From positions 9,362 through 17,771 of the forward strand of contig DMER01000180.1 in NCBI GenBank assembly GCA_003451645.1: 8,410 nucleotides of DNA. Direction: 5' to 3'. The translations under genes and the position numbers were made by a program. Under the pieces are notes generated by a model. That model did no database searches. It was not told where the DNA came from and saw only the letters and a program-made list of their open reading frames with translations. Origin of the DNA: Alphaproteobacteria bacterium (lineage in GTDB: Bacteria; Pseudomonadota; Alphaproteobacteria; Micropepsales; Micropepsaceae). Of this stretch, positions 1-8,077 are shown in pieces (position 1 is the first letter of the stretch; each line of letters opens with the position of its first letter).

Positions 1-2843
1 ATCACATGCCAGGGCTCCAGCGCCTGGCGCAGCTCAAGGCCGACGCTCTGGACATCCACCTCGCCGCAGAGCGGGAACCGGAAGGAGAAATGCGGCCGGA
101 ACCATTCCTGTTCAAAACCAAAGCCATGCTCGCGCATCTCAGCGATCACATCGGCAAAGTCCGCCCAGACAAAATGCGGCAGCATGAATTTGTCATGCAG
201 CGCCGTGCCCCAACGGACCAGCCCTTGGGTATACGGCTTCTCCCAAAAGCGGGCGATCAGCGCACGGAGCAATAATTGCTGCGCCAGGCTCATTTGCGCA
301 TGCGGAGGCATCTCAAAAGCGCGGAACTCGACGAGGCCCAACCGGCCGGTGGAACTATCCGGGTCATAAAGCTTGTCGATACAGATTTCCGTGCGATGCG
401 TATTGCCCGACATATCGATGAGCAAATTGCGGAAGATGCGATCGGTCAGCCAGGGCTGGATGAAACCCTGCCCCGGTCCCGGCACTTGGTTGAAGGCGAT
501 CTCAAGCTCATAAAGCCCATCATGGCGGCCCTCATCAATGCGCGGGGCTTGCGAAGTGGGGCCGATGAACATGCCCGAGAATAGATAGGACAAGGAGGGA
601 TGGTTCTGCCAATAGCTGATGAGGCTGCGCAGCAGATCGGGCCGGCGCAAGAATGGGCTGTCGGCTGGCGTTGCCCCACCTACAACGATGTGATTGCCGC
701 CGCCCGTGCCGGAATGGCGGCCATCGAGCATGAATTTCTCAGTGGTCAGACGCGATTGACGCGCCTCCTCATAGAGCGCTTCGGAGATGGCCACTTGCTC
801 GCGCCAATTGCGGGCGGGATGGATGTTGACCTCGATGACACCAGGGTCCGGGGTCACCTTGATCACATTGATGCGGGGATCAAAGGGGGGCGGATAGCCC
901 TCGATGTGGATGGCAGTATCAAGCTCGGCCGCCGTGTCCTCGATGGCCGACAGGATCTCGATATAGTCGGCGGCGGAGTTTACGGGCGGCATGAACACGC
1001 ATAGCCGCCCATCGCGCGGCTCGACAGCCAATGCAGTTCGAATGCTGGCGCCTTCGACCGTTTGCTGTTGCTCAATATTGCGCAGGCGCTCGGTCCAGGC
1101 CCGGCTTTCAAGCGCGCCCGAGAGATAAGGCTGGCGCGCGGCATCGCGCTGCGGCAAAGGCGGCAAATCCGCAAACGGATCATCCGGGCCCGTATAGGGA
1201 CGGCTCAAGGGTGAGAGCCAGGGCAGGCTCCCCAAGGGCAAGCGGAACCCCAACGGCGAATCGCCGGGGGCCAGATAGAGCCGGCCTTTGCGAGTCTTCC
1301 AGAATTCGGAGCGCCATTGCGCTAAGCCTTGCGCATTCCAGCGTTGCACGGGCAGGACATAACCGACCGGCTGGCGCAAGCCGCGTGCAAAGACGGCCTT
1401 CAACCGCGCGCGCTCCTCAGGGTCCTCTAGCTTGGAGTCCATCGGATCGACATTGTCTGGCAGCGCCTGCTCCTTGGCGAGGTAATGCCACGGGTCCTCA
1501 TAGGCCGCCTGAGCATAAGCGGGGCTCAAATCCAAACGGCGGGCAAGCCCTGCGATAAAGCGCTCCGCCTCATGCAGGCCCGGATGCCGCTGCGCACGCT
1601 CGGTTGCAATGCGGGCCGTGTCGCCCCACAAGGGCATCCCATCGCCGCGCCAATAGAGCGCGAAGGCCCAGCGCGGCAGGCTCTCGCCCGGATACCATTT
1701 GCCTTGCCCGTAATGCAGAAAGCCCCCTGGCGCGAACCGGTCTCGCAGGCGGCGGATCAAAACATCCGCGAAGTGGCGCTTGGTCGGGCCTACGGCCGCG
1801 GTATTCCATTCCTCCGCATCCTTGTCGTCGATCGCGACAAACGTGGGTTCGCCACCCATGGTCAGGCGCACATCGCCCTTTTGCAGAGCCTCTTCGACCT
1901 GATCGCCCAGCCGCTCGACCGCTGCCCATTGTGCGGGCGTATAGGGCTTGGTCACCCGCGGCTGCTCACGCACGCGCTCGACCTGCATCTCGAAAGAGAA
2001 CTCCACCTCGCACTCATCGACAAGGCCTTGGATGGGACTGGCGAATTGCGGGTCCGCGGTGCAGGCGAGCGGGATGTGCCCCTCGCCTGCAAAAAGCCCG
2101 GAGGTAGGGTCAAGGCCCACCCAGCCTGCACCCGGCAAATAGACCTCCGCCCAGGCATGCAGATCGGTAAAATCGACCTCGGTACCCGAGGGGCCATCAA
2201 GCGCCTTTTGATCAGGGGTCAGCTGAATGAGATAGCCGCTGGCAAAGCGCGCCGCCAAGCCCAAATGCCGCAGGATCTGCACCAGCAGCCAGCCACTGTC
2301 ACGGCACGAGCCGGATGCCTTGGCGAGTGTCTCTTCCGGCGCCTGGATACCCGGCTCCATGCGGATCAGATATTTGATGTCCTTCTGAAGCTGCGCGTTC
2401 AGGTCGAAGAGGAAATTCGACGTGTTGCGCGATGTGCGGTCAATGCGGCCGACATAATCCTTGAACAGCGGACCATGTGGCGCCGTCTGCAGATAAGGTT
2501 TTAGCTCCTGAGCCAGTTCGTCATCATAGGCAAAAGGGAATTTCTCCGCGTCCGGTTCCAGGAAAAAATCAAACGGGTTGATCACGTCCAGCTGCGCGGT
2601 CAGGTTGACCTCCACGGTCAGGTGATCGGTCAGCTCCTGGAAGACGCAACGCGCGACCCAGTTCGACTGCGGGTCCTGCTGCCAGTTGAGGAAGTGCTCG
2701 CCTGGGCTGACTTTCAAACTATAGGCCAGGATCGGCGTGCGGGCATGAGGCGCCGGGCGTAAGCGGATCGTCTGGGCCCCCAGCGTCACCAGCCTGTCGT
2801 ATTTGTACCGGGTCACGTGGCGGATCGCAGCGCAGATCGTCAT
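1..2843 (-). CDS. Transglutaminase-like protein with DUF2126 region, C-terminus cut by window edge
   Basis: This is a large cytoplasmic-type protein with no signal peptide; 947 complete codons are visible and I estimate 140-160 residues are missing. The ATG at 2843-2841 is preceded by a GAGG ribosome binding site, and the N-terminus (MTICAAIRHVTRYKYDR) matches the bacterial transglutaminase N-terminal domain, which supports this start. Order of domains: N-terminal beta domain (about residues 1-85), transglutaminase core (about 165-275), then the long DUF2126 region. The Cys-His-Asp triad is intact: Cys180 in GSCRDSGW, His229 in DLHAWAEVYLPG, Asp245 in GLDPTSG. DUF2126 landmarks are GGEPTFV, KFMLDGRHSGTGGGNH and FSGMFIGPTSQAPR. 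The reading frame was checked at several points and shows no frameshift. Family members are often encoded beside circularly permuted ATP-grasp and alpha-E proteins, and a role in peptide or amide-bond chemistry is usually inferred; the actual reaction is unknown. The family assignment is firm, the function is not. Confidence 0.95.
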   Translation of the reverse strand, partial: MTICAAIRHVTRYKYDRLVTLGAQTIRLRPAPHARTPILAYSLKVSPGEHFLNWQQDPQSNWVARCVFQELTDHLTVEVNLTAQLDVINPFDFFLEPDAEKFPFAYDDELAQELKPYLQTAPHGPLFKDYVGRIDRTSRNTSNFLFDLNAQLQKDIKYLIRMEPGIQAPEETLAKASGSCRDSGWLLVQILRHLGLAARFASGYLIQLTPDQKALDGPSGTEVDFTDLHAWAEVYLPGAGWVGLDPTSGLFAGEGHIPLACTADPQFASPIQGLVDECEVEFSFEMQVERVREQPRVTKPYTPAQWAAVERLGDQVEEALQKGDVRLTMGGEPTFVAIDDKDAEEWNTAAVGPTKRHFADVLIRRLRDRFAPGGFLHYGQGKWYPGESLPRWAFALYWRGDGMPLWGDTARIATERAQRHPGLHEAERFIAGLARRLDLSPAYAQAAYEDPWHYLAKEQALPDNVDPMDSKLEDPEERARLKAVFARGLRQPVGYVLPVQRWNAQGLAQWRSEFWKTRKGRLYLAPGDSPLGFRLPLGSLPWLSPLSRPYTGPDDPFADLPPLPQRDAARQPYLSGALESRAWTERLRNIEQQQTVEGASIRTALAVEPRDGRLCVFMPPVNSAADYIEILSAIEDTAAELDTAIHIEGYPPPFDPRINVIKVTPDPGVIEVNIHPARNWREQVAISEALYEEARQSRLTTEKFMLDGRHSGTGGGNHIVVGGATPADSPFLRRPDLLRSLISYWQNHPSLSYLFSGMFIGPTSQAPRIDEGRHDGLYELEIAFNQVPGPGQGFIQPWLTDRIFRNLLIDMSGNTHRTEICIDKLYDPDSSTGRLGLVEFRAFEMPPHAQMSLAQQLLLRALIARFWEKPYTQGLVRWGTALHDKFMLPHFVWADFADVIAEMREHGFGFEQEWFRPHFSFRFPLCGEVDVQSVGLELRQALEPWHV

Positions 2844-2869
2844 GAGGCACCTCAAATCAGGGCGGTTGA

Positions 2870-2889
2870 CGTGACTTGGCATGGTCACG
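2870..2889. promoter_or_regulatory. Operator-like inverted repeat upstream of the transglutaminase gene
   Basis: The sequence shows a perfect 6-bp inverted repeat, CGTGAC-N8-GTCACG, lying 27-46 bp before the start codon of the minus-strand transglutaminase-like gene. Its size and position fit a dimeric repressor or activator site. No binding protein can be named, no convincing -35/-10 pair for the minus-strand gene was found around it, and a 6-bp repeat can occur by chance. Confidence 0.3.
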
Positions 2890-2992
2890 CATCTCCGGCA
2901 ACAGGCCATTGTCCCCGCGATGACCGGCACCCTCATTCAACAGCGTTAACAACCTGTCGCATGAATGCACCAGATCGGCGGTATTCTAATTT

Positions 2993-3035
2993 TTGACGGA
3001 TTTGTTAGTAGGCACCTATGCCGGTCCGTTATAAT
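2993..3035 (+). promoter_or_regulatory. Candidate sigma-70 promoter region of the padR-adaptor-pump operon
   Basis: Two overlapping possibilities are visible. TTGACG (2993-2998) is followed after 18 bp by TATGCC (3017-3022), giving a usable -35/-10 pair. Separately, a perfect TATAAT lies at 3030-3035 but has no good -35 hexamer at 16-18 bp. Both sit in a locally AT-rich stretch that contrasts with the GC-rich genes on either side, and both are 30-75 bp before the padR start codon. The transcription start is not known, so the choice between the two is open. Confidence 0.45.
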
Positions 3036-3060
3036 CACCCTACTGTGGCGAGGGGTGATT
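3033..3060. promoter_or_regulatory. Perfect 8-bp inverted repeat, likely operator or RBS hairpin of padR
   Basis: AATCACCC (3033-3040) and GGGTGATT (3053-3060) are exact inverted copies separated by 12 bp, so the half-site centres are 20 bp apart, about two helical turns. The left arm overlaps the TATAAT at 3030-3035. The right arm contains the purine-rich ribosome binding site (GGGGTGA) used by the gene starting at 3067. As DNA, this suits a site for a dimeric winged-helix regulator such as the PadR protein encoded next. As RNA, the same repeat could form a stem that hides the ribosome binding site. The repeat is seen directly; the autoregulation is inferred. Confidence 0.55.
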
Positions 3061-3066
3061 TGTGCG

Positions 3067-3657
3067 ATGGACGTGCGTACGCAATGTTTGGGTCTTTTGA
3101 TGCGCGGGCCTGCGTCAGGCTATGCGCTCAAGCGGCTCATTGAAAACGGCCCTTTCTGCCATTTCCTGGAGGCCAGTTTTGCGGCGATTTATCCAGCACT
3201 CGCCCGCTTGACCGCCGACGGCCTGGTCAGTGTGACGGAGGAGGCGCAGGACAGGCGCCCTCAGAAAAAGGTCTATGCGGTCACCCCAGCAGGACGGGAG
3301 GCCTTTGTCGCGGCGCTGAGCGGCCCGATCGAGGATGATCATTTCCGCAGCCCGTGGCTTGTGGCGCTTTATTTCGCCGATTTGCTACCGCCCGAGCGGG
3401 TCAAAACCTTGATCGCGGAGCGCAAGGATTATTGTCTGCGCCAGATCGCCCTCATTAGCGAGGCGCGCGCCAGCGCCGAGACCCCCGGTGCACGCTATGC
3501 GGCCGAGATGGGGCTTGCGGTTTTCCGCGCCGAGTTCGCCTACCTCACCCAAACGCCAGTGCCAGGATCGGCCGACGCCAATCCGCCGCTAGCGCGCCAA
3601 CGTAAATCACCAAATCCTCATCTTTCTGCCGCCGTGAGTGTGCTCCATGACGTATGA
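3067..3657 (+). CDS. PadR-family transcriptional regulator
   Basis: This 196-residue protein is a predicted DNA-binding regulator of the operon it begins. Residues 1-80 form the PadR winged helix-turn-helix, with GYALKRLIE, then SFAAIYPALARLTADGLV as the helix-turn-helix core, and KKVYAVTPAGREAF as the wing and its exit. Residues 90-160 (starting DDHFRSPWLVALYFADLL) resemble the helical C-terminal dimerisation domain of longer PadR proteins. The tail from about residue 165 is polar, proline-containing and probably disordered. The frame is open upstream to an ATG at 2965, but the start at 3067 is chosen because family similarity begins there and AGGGGTGA precedes it with 8 bp spacing. The stop overlaps the adaptor gene by 11 bp, so translation is probably coupled. 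PadR proteins next to efflux genes usually repress them and respond to a ligand; repression here is inferred. The ligand is unknown. Confidence 0.9.
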   Translation: MDVRTQCLGLLMRGPASGYALKRLIENGPFCHFLEASFAAIYPALARLTADGLVSVTEEAQDRRPQKKVYAVTPAGREAFVAALSGPIEDDHFRSPWLVALYFADLLPPERVKTLIAERKDYCLRQIALISEARASAETPGARYAAEMGLAVFRAEFAYLTQTPVPGSADANPPLARQRKSPNPHLSAAVSVLHDV

Positions 3658-4873
3658 GTCCGATGAACCGCGCGGCATTCCGCGCTCTTATGTGGTTGCG
3701 GCGGTCCTGTTGATCATACTGATCGCTTGGGTCGCGTCGGGCTATGTTCTGCGCGGCGAGAAAGCCAAGACGCAAGACGCCAGCGCTAAGCCCAAAGAGA
3801 GCATCGTCACCGTGCGCGCCAGGGTGCTAACCGCCGAACAACGCCGGGCTACGCTCGTCATCCGCGGCCAGACCGAGGCCCTGCGCAAGGTTGAGGTGCG
3901 CTCAGAGACCGCGGGCACCGTCTCGGGCACGCCGGCGGACAAGGGTCAGACCGTCAAAACGGGCGACATTCTCTGCCAGCTCAAGCTCGATGCCCGCGAG
4001 GCGCAGCTCGCCCAGGCCCGCGCGCAAAAGAAACAGCGCGAGCTTGAATATGAGGGCTCCAAGTCACTGGCCGAAAAGGGCTTCCGCTCCGATACCGCGG
4101 TTGCTGGCGACAAGGCCGAGTTCGAAGGCGCACGCGCCGCCGTCGAACAAATGGAAAAGGAGATGGAGAACACCCGCATGCGCGCGCCGTTCGACGGGAT
4201 CGTCGATGACCGTCGCGTCGATGTGGGCGACTATATGCAGCCTGGCGCCGTGTGTGCCGTCGTGATCGATCAGGATCCCTTCCTGGTGGTGGGCCAAGTG
4301 TCGGAGCGCGATGTGGCGGCGCTCAAGCAAGGCGAGCCAGGCTCTGCGAGGCTCATCACCGGCGAACAAGTGACCGGCACAGTGCGGTTCGTCTCACGGG
4401 CGGCCGACGCACAGACCCGCACCTTCCGCGTCGAGTTGGAGGTCCCGAACCCCGCTGGCGACCTGCGCGACGGCGTCACGGCCGAAATCCGCATTGAAAC
4501 GCAAGCGGTCCCCGCCCATCGGGTGAGCCCCGCTATTCTGGGGCTCGATGAGCGTGGCGTTGTGGGCCTGCGCACGCTCGACCCTGATGGCACAGTGCGC
4601 TTTGTGCCGGTGACGATCATTGGCGACGACAAGGATGGCATCTGGGTGAGCGGCCTTCCCGAGCGCGCCACCGTGATTACGGTGGGACAGGAATTCGTCA
4701 CCCCCGGCCAAAAGGTCAAAGCCGTGATGGACGACGCTGCCGCCCCACCGGCCGCTGCTCCCGCACCGGCCCCCGCCACACCAGCCCCGCAAGCAGCGCC
4801 TGCCCCGGCTCCGGCCACGCAGGACAAGGCCGCGCCCGCCCCCGCCCCCAATGCCGCGAATAAGGGGGTCTAG
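3647..4873 (+). CDS. RND efflux periplasmic adaptor (membrane fusion protein)
   Basis: This 408-residue adaptor would link the inner-membrane pump encoded next to an outer-membrane channel. Residues 14-34 form one hydrophobic segment without a lipobox cysteine, so it is an uncleaved membrane anchor rather than a lipoprotein. After it come the first lipoyl half (about 82-115), a coiled-coil hairpin rich in Ala, Glu, Lys and Arg (about 116-172), the second lipoyl half with the family motif RMRAPFDGIV (178-186), a beta-barrel domain (about 212-285) and a membrane-proximal domain (about 290-360). The tail from residue 364 is almost only Ala and Pro. The ATG at 3647 is preferred over a GTG at 3638 because a weak purine-rich site (GTGAG) precedes it at suitable spacing and nothing suitable precedes the GTG. 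The gene overlaps padR by 11 bp and ends 6 bp before the pump gene. The family is clear; the substrate is not. Confidence 0.95.
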   Translation: MTYESDEPRGIPRSYVVAAVLLIILIAWVASGYVLRGEKAKTQDASAKPKESIVTVRARVLTAEQRRATLVIRGQTEALRKVEVRSETAGTVSGTPADKGQTVKTGDILCQLKLDAREAQLAQARAQKKQRELEYEGSKSLAEKGFRSDTAVAGDKAEFEGARAAVEQMEKEMENTRMRAPFDGIVDDRRVDVGDYMQPGAVCAVVIDQDPFLVVGQVSERDVAALKQGEPGSARLITGEQVTGTVRFVSRAADAQTRTFRVELEVPNPAGDLRDGVTAEIRIETQAVPAHRVSPAILGLDERGVVGLRTLDPDGTVRFVPVTIIGDDKDGIWVSGLPERATVITVGQEFVTPGQKVKAVMDDAAAPPAAAPAPAPATPAPQAAPAPAPATQDKAAPAPAPNAANKGV

Positions 4874-4879
4874 GCGCCC

Positions 4880-7800
4880 ATGAACTGGCTCGTAGATTGG
4901 GTTGTCGACCGCTCACGCCTGACACTCAGTGTCATCGTCGCGATTATCGTGATGGGCACTTACGCCTATATGGCGATCCCGAAAGAGGCCGACCCCGATA
5001 TTCCCATTCCGGTCGTCAGCGTCACCGTGTTCTTGCGCGGGGTCAGCCCGGAAGATGCCGAGCGCCTCTTGGTGCGCCCCTTGGAAACGCAGCTCAAGAC
5101 CGTTGAGGGCTTGAAGCAAATGCGCTCCACCGCGGGGCTCGGCTATGGCGGCATCACGCTCGAATTCGACGTGAATTTCGACAAGGAAAAGGCGCTGAGC
5201 CGCATCCGCGACAAGGTCGATCTGGCCAAGGCCGACCTGCCCGTCGATGCCGAGGAACCGATTATCCAGGAAATCAACATCGCGCTCAATCCGTCGATCA
5301 CCGTTGTCCTGTCCGGCGATCTGCCTGAGCGCACGATGTTGAATGTGGCCAAGCGCCTCAAGCGCCAGTTTGAGGTCACACCCGGCGTATTGGAGGCCAC
5401 GCTCAACGGCGCGCGCGAAGACCTTTTGGAGATCGAGATCGATCCGGCGCGCGTTGAATCCTATGGCATTTCCGCCGACGATCTCTTCAGCATTGTGCGC
5501 CTGAACAACCAATTGGTACCAGCGGGCGCCATCGATACGGGCCGTGGGCGTTTCCAAGTCAAAGTTCCGGGCCTGTTCGAAACAGCGGATGACGTCTTGC
5601 GCCTGCCCATCAAGGTGTCGGGCGACCGGGTCGTAACGCTGAAAGACATCGCCACGATCCGACGTACCTTCCAGGATGCGACCTCGTTCTCGCGCTATAA
5701 TGGTAAGCGCTCGATCTCCATCGATGTGACCAAGCGCATTGGCGCCAATATCGTTGGCACCATCACCGCGGTCAAAGCGGTGGTGGAGGCGGCACGGCCG
5801 CAATTGCCCGCAGGGCTCAACATCCAATATTCGGGCGATCAGTCCTATTTCATCAATGCCCAGCTGACGCAGCTGACCAATGCCATTCTGCTCGCCATCG
5901 TGCTCGTGATGACGATTGTGGTGGCGATCCTGGGCCTGCGCTCTGGCCTCATCACCGGGTTTTCCATCCCCGCCTCGTTCCTGATCGGCTTCTTGGCGCT
6001 TTATTTCGGCGGCTACACGATCAATCTGATGATCCTGTTCGGCATGGTCATCACGGTGGGCCTGCTCGTCGATAACGGGATCATCGTGTCGGAATATGCC
6101 GACCGCAAAATGGTCGAGGGCTATAGCGCCAGCGATGCCTTCCGTGAGGCCGCCAAGCGCATGTTCTGGCCGGTCGTGTCCTCCACCGCCACGACGCTCG
6201 CGGCCTTTGCGCCGATGCTGTTCTGGCCTGGCGTGTCGGGCAAATTCATGGGTTACCTGCCGCTGACCATGATCTTTATCATGACAGCGTCGATGGTCGT
6301 GTCGCTCCTGTTCATGCCGACCATCGGTGCCATTTTCGGCAAGGCGGAAAAGCCCAGCGCCCGGCATCAGCGCGACATCGAATTGTCGGAAACTGGCAAT
6401 CTGTTCGCCATCACCGGCTGGACCGGCCTTTATGCGCATTGGACGTTGTGGTCGGTTTACCGGCCGCTCTTGGTCATCGCGTTCGCCGTGGTCACCATGG
6501 TGGGCGTCATCGTGACCTATGCCTCGGTCAGCAAGGGCGTCGAATTCTTCGTTGAGACGGATATCGACTTTGCCTCCTTGCGCGTGCGGGCGCGGGGTAA
6601 TCTGTCTGCGGAGGAAAAGCGCGATCTGATCATCGAGGTCGAGAGGCGGGTCTTGGGCACGCCGGGCCTCAAAGGTGTCAACGCCTTCACCAGCGGCGGC
6701 GGCGGCGGCTTTAGCGGTTTTGGCGGCGGCGCCCCTGTCGACACCATTGGTCAGGTCTTTGTGGAGCTCAAACCCTATTTCGAGCGCGGGCCCTCCGATC
6801 CGATCATGGCGGAGGTGCGCAAGCGGGTTGAGAATATCCCCGGCATCTATGTCGAGCTGTTCGAGTTTCAGGGCGGCCCTCCCACCGGCAAAGCGATTCA
6901 AATCGAGATCGGCTCGGAGAATTACGCGCTGCTCGACCAAGTGACCGATAAGGTCCGCAAACACGTTGATGGCGTCAAGGCGCTGATCGATATCGAGGAC
7001 TCGCGGCCGCTGCCCGGTATCGAATGGGCGCTGACCATCGACCGTGAACAAGCGGGCCGCTTTGGCGCCAATGTGGCCTCGATCGGCGCAACGGTGCAGC
7101 TCGTGACCAATGGCGTCTTGGTTGGCAAATACCGCCCTGACGACGCGGAGGACGAGGTTGATATCCGGGTGCGCTTCCCGGCCGAGGACCGGGGCATCAG
7201 CGCGCTTGACCGCTTGCGCGTTAACACCCGCGACGGCAGCGTGCCCATCACCAACTTCGTCACCCGTACCGCCAAGCAGCAGGTCAGCCGCTATGAGCGC
7301 GTGGACGGGGTGCGCGTCTGGCAGGTGCGGGCGAATATCGACCCCAACCTCAAGGACCCTAAAACAGGTAATCCGTACACGACAAGCGACCGAATTGCCG
7401 AAGTGCGGAAATGGATCCAGGAGCAGAATTTCGATCCGACCATCCGGATCATCTTCCGCGGCGCGGATGAGCAGCAACAGGAGAGCGCCAACTTCCTCGT
7501 GCTCGCTTTTGCGGGCGGCATGCTCGCCATTGGCGGCATCCTGATCATTCAGTTCAACAATTTCTGGCACGCACTCGTGATCCTGTCCGCCGTTGTCCTG
7601 TCAATCACGGGCGTGTTCTTGGGCCTCATTGTGGAGGCACAGAAATTCTCCGTCATCATGACGGGGACCGGCGCCGTGGCGCTCATCGGCGTGATGGTCA
7701 ACCACAACATTGTGCTCATCGATACGTTCCAGAAGCTGTTGGCGTCCGGTGTGCCGCCTATGGAAGCCATCGTGCGCACTGGTGTCCAGCGGTTGCGGCC

Positions 7801-8077
7801 CGTTCTTCTGACAACCATCACCGCAATTATGGGTTTGTTGCCGCTGATGTATAAATTCGACGTGGATTTCTTTGAACGAAGTGTCCACTTCGGCGGTCCA
7901 GTTTCGGATTGGTGGGTGCCCTTGGCGACGGCCATTGTGTATGGCTTGTCATTCTCAACCCTGCTGACCTTGCTGGTGACGCCGGCCATGTTGGCGCTTG
8001 AGCAGAAATATTGGGGCCGCGAACGCCGCCGCTGGGGCGAATGGAGCGACACAGTCCGGGTGCCTGGGCGGGATTAG
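4880..8077 (+). CDS. RND-family efflux pump, inner-membrane permease
   Basis: The 1065-residue product has the usual length and duplicated layout of hydrophobe/amphiphile efflux RND pumps: TM1 (about 13-31), a porter domain (about 35-330), TM2-TM6 (about 333-482), TM7 (about 528-548), a second porter domain (about 550-868) and TM8-TM12 (about 871-1037). The early motif PKEADPDIPIPVVSV is typical of the family. It would export small molecules in exchange for protons, working as a trimer with the adaptor encoded just upstream. The TM4 relay reads LLVDNGIIV, with Asp398 followed by Asn399 where AcrB has two Asp. TM10 reads VMVNHNIVLID (941-943), where AcrB has Lys-Asn. A glycine-rich loop (606-617) falls near the AcrB switch loop. 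An AAGGGGG ribosome binding site lies inside the end of the adaptor gene. No outer-membrane channel gene follows, and the substrate is not predictable. Confidence 0.96.
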   Translation: MNWLVDWVVDRSRLTLSVIVAIIVMGTYAYMAIPKEADPDIPIPVVSVTVFLRGVSPEDAERLLVRPLETQLKTVEGLKQMRSTAGLGYGGITLEFDVNFDKEKALSRIRDKVDLAKADLPVDAEEPIIQEINIALNPSITVVLSGDLPERTMLNVAKRLKRQFEVTPGVLEATLNGAREDLLEIEIDPARVESYGISADDLFSIVRLNNQLVPAGAIDTGRGRFQVKVPGLFETADDVLRLPIKVSGDRVVTLKDIATIRRTFQDATSFSRYNGKRSISIDVTKRIGANIVGTITAVKAVVEAARPQLPAGLNIQYSGDQSYFINAQLTQLTNAILLAIVLVMTIVVAILGLRSGLITGFSIPASFLIGFLALYFGGYTINLMILFGMVITVGLLVDNGIIVSEYADRKMVEGYSASDAFREAAKRMFWPVVSSTATTLAAFAPMLFWPGVSGKFMGYLPLTMIFIMTASMVVSLLFMPTIGAIFGKAEKPSARHQRDIELSETGNLFAITGWTGLYAHWTLWSVYRPLLVIAFAVVTMVGVIVTYASVSKGVEFFVETDIDFASLRVRARGNLSAEEKRDLIIEVERRVLGTPGLKGVNAFTSGGGGGFSGFGGGAPVDTIGQVFVELKPYFERGPSDPIMAEVRKRVENIPGIYVELFEFQGGPPTGKAIQIEIGSENYALLDQVTDKVRKHVDGVKALIDIEDSRPLPGIEWALTIDREQAGRFGANVASIGATVQLVTNGVLVGKYRPDDAEDEVDIRVRFPAEDRGISALDRLRVNTRDGSVPITNFVTRTAKQQVSRYERVDGVRVWQVRANIDPNLKDPKTGNPYTTSDRIAEVRKWIQEQNFDPTIRIIFRGADEQQQESANFLVLAFAGGMLAIGGILIIQFNNFWHALVILSAVVLSITGVFLGLIVEAQKFSVIMTGTGAVALIGVMVNHNIVLIDTFQKLLASGVPPMEAIVRTGVQRLRPVLLTTITAIMGLLPLMYKFDVDFFERSVHFGGPVSDWWVPLATAIVYGLSFSTLLTLLVTPAMLALEQKYWGRERRRWGEWSDTVRVPGRD

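Noticed and set aside
1485..2504. A 339-codon plus-strand open frame and several others over positions 6-2504
   Set aside because: They lie opposite the transglutaminase-like gene, whose minus-strand translation carries an intact catalytic triad and family motifs throughout. The plus-strand products resemble no family.
3011..3022. Short inverted repeat GGCA-CCTA-TGCC in the padR upstream region
   Set aside because: Four-base arms are expected by chance, and it overlaps the possible -10 element, which explains part of the sequence.
2965..3066. N-terminal extension of the PadR protein from an upstream ATG at 2965
   Set aside because: The extra 34 residues do not look like PadR sequence and would translate through the putative promoter and the inverted repeat. 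A good ribosome binding site precedes the start at 3067.
3638..3646. GTG start three codons before the chosen adaptor start
   Set aside because: No purine-rich site lies at suitable distance, whereas the ATG at 3647 has a weak one and gives a normal short cytoplasmic lead before the membrane anchor.
4913..7570. An 885-codon open frame on the minus strand, antisense to the pump gene
   Set aside because: Its codon boundaries coincide exactly with those of the pump, so it stays open simply because the pump avoids TTA, CTA and TCA codons in GC-rich DNA. The translation is rich in His, Asp, Arg and Gly with no family resemblance, while the sense strand encodes a clear RND permease.
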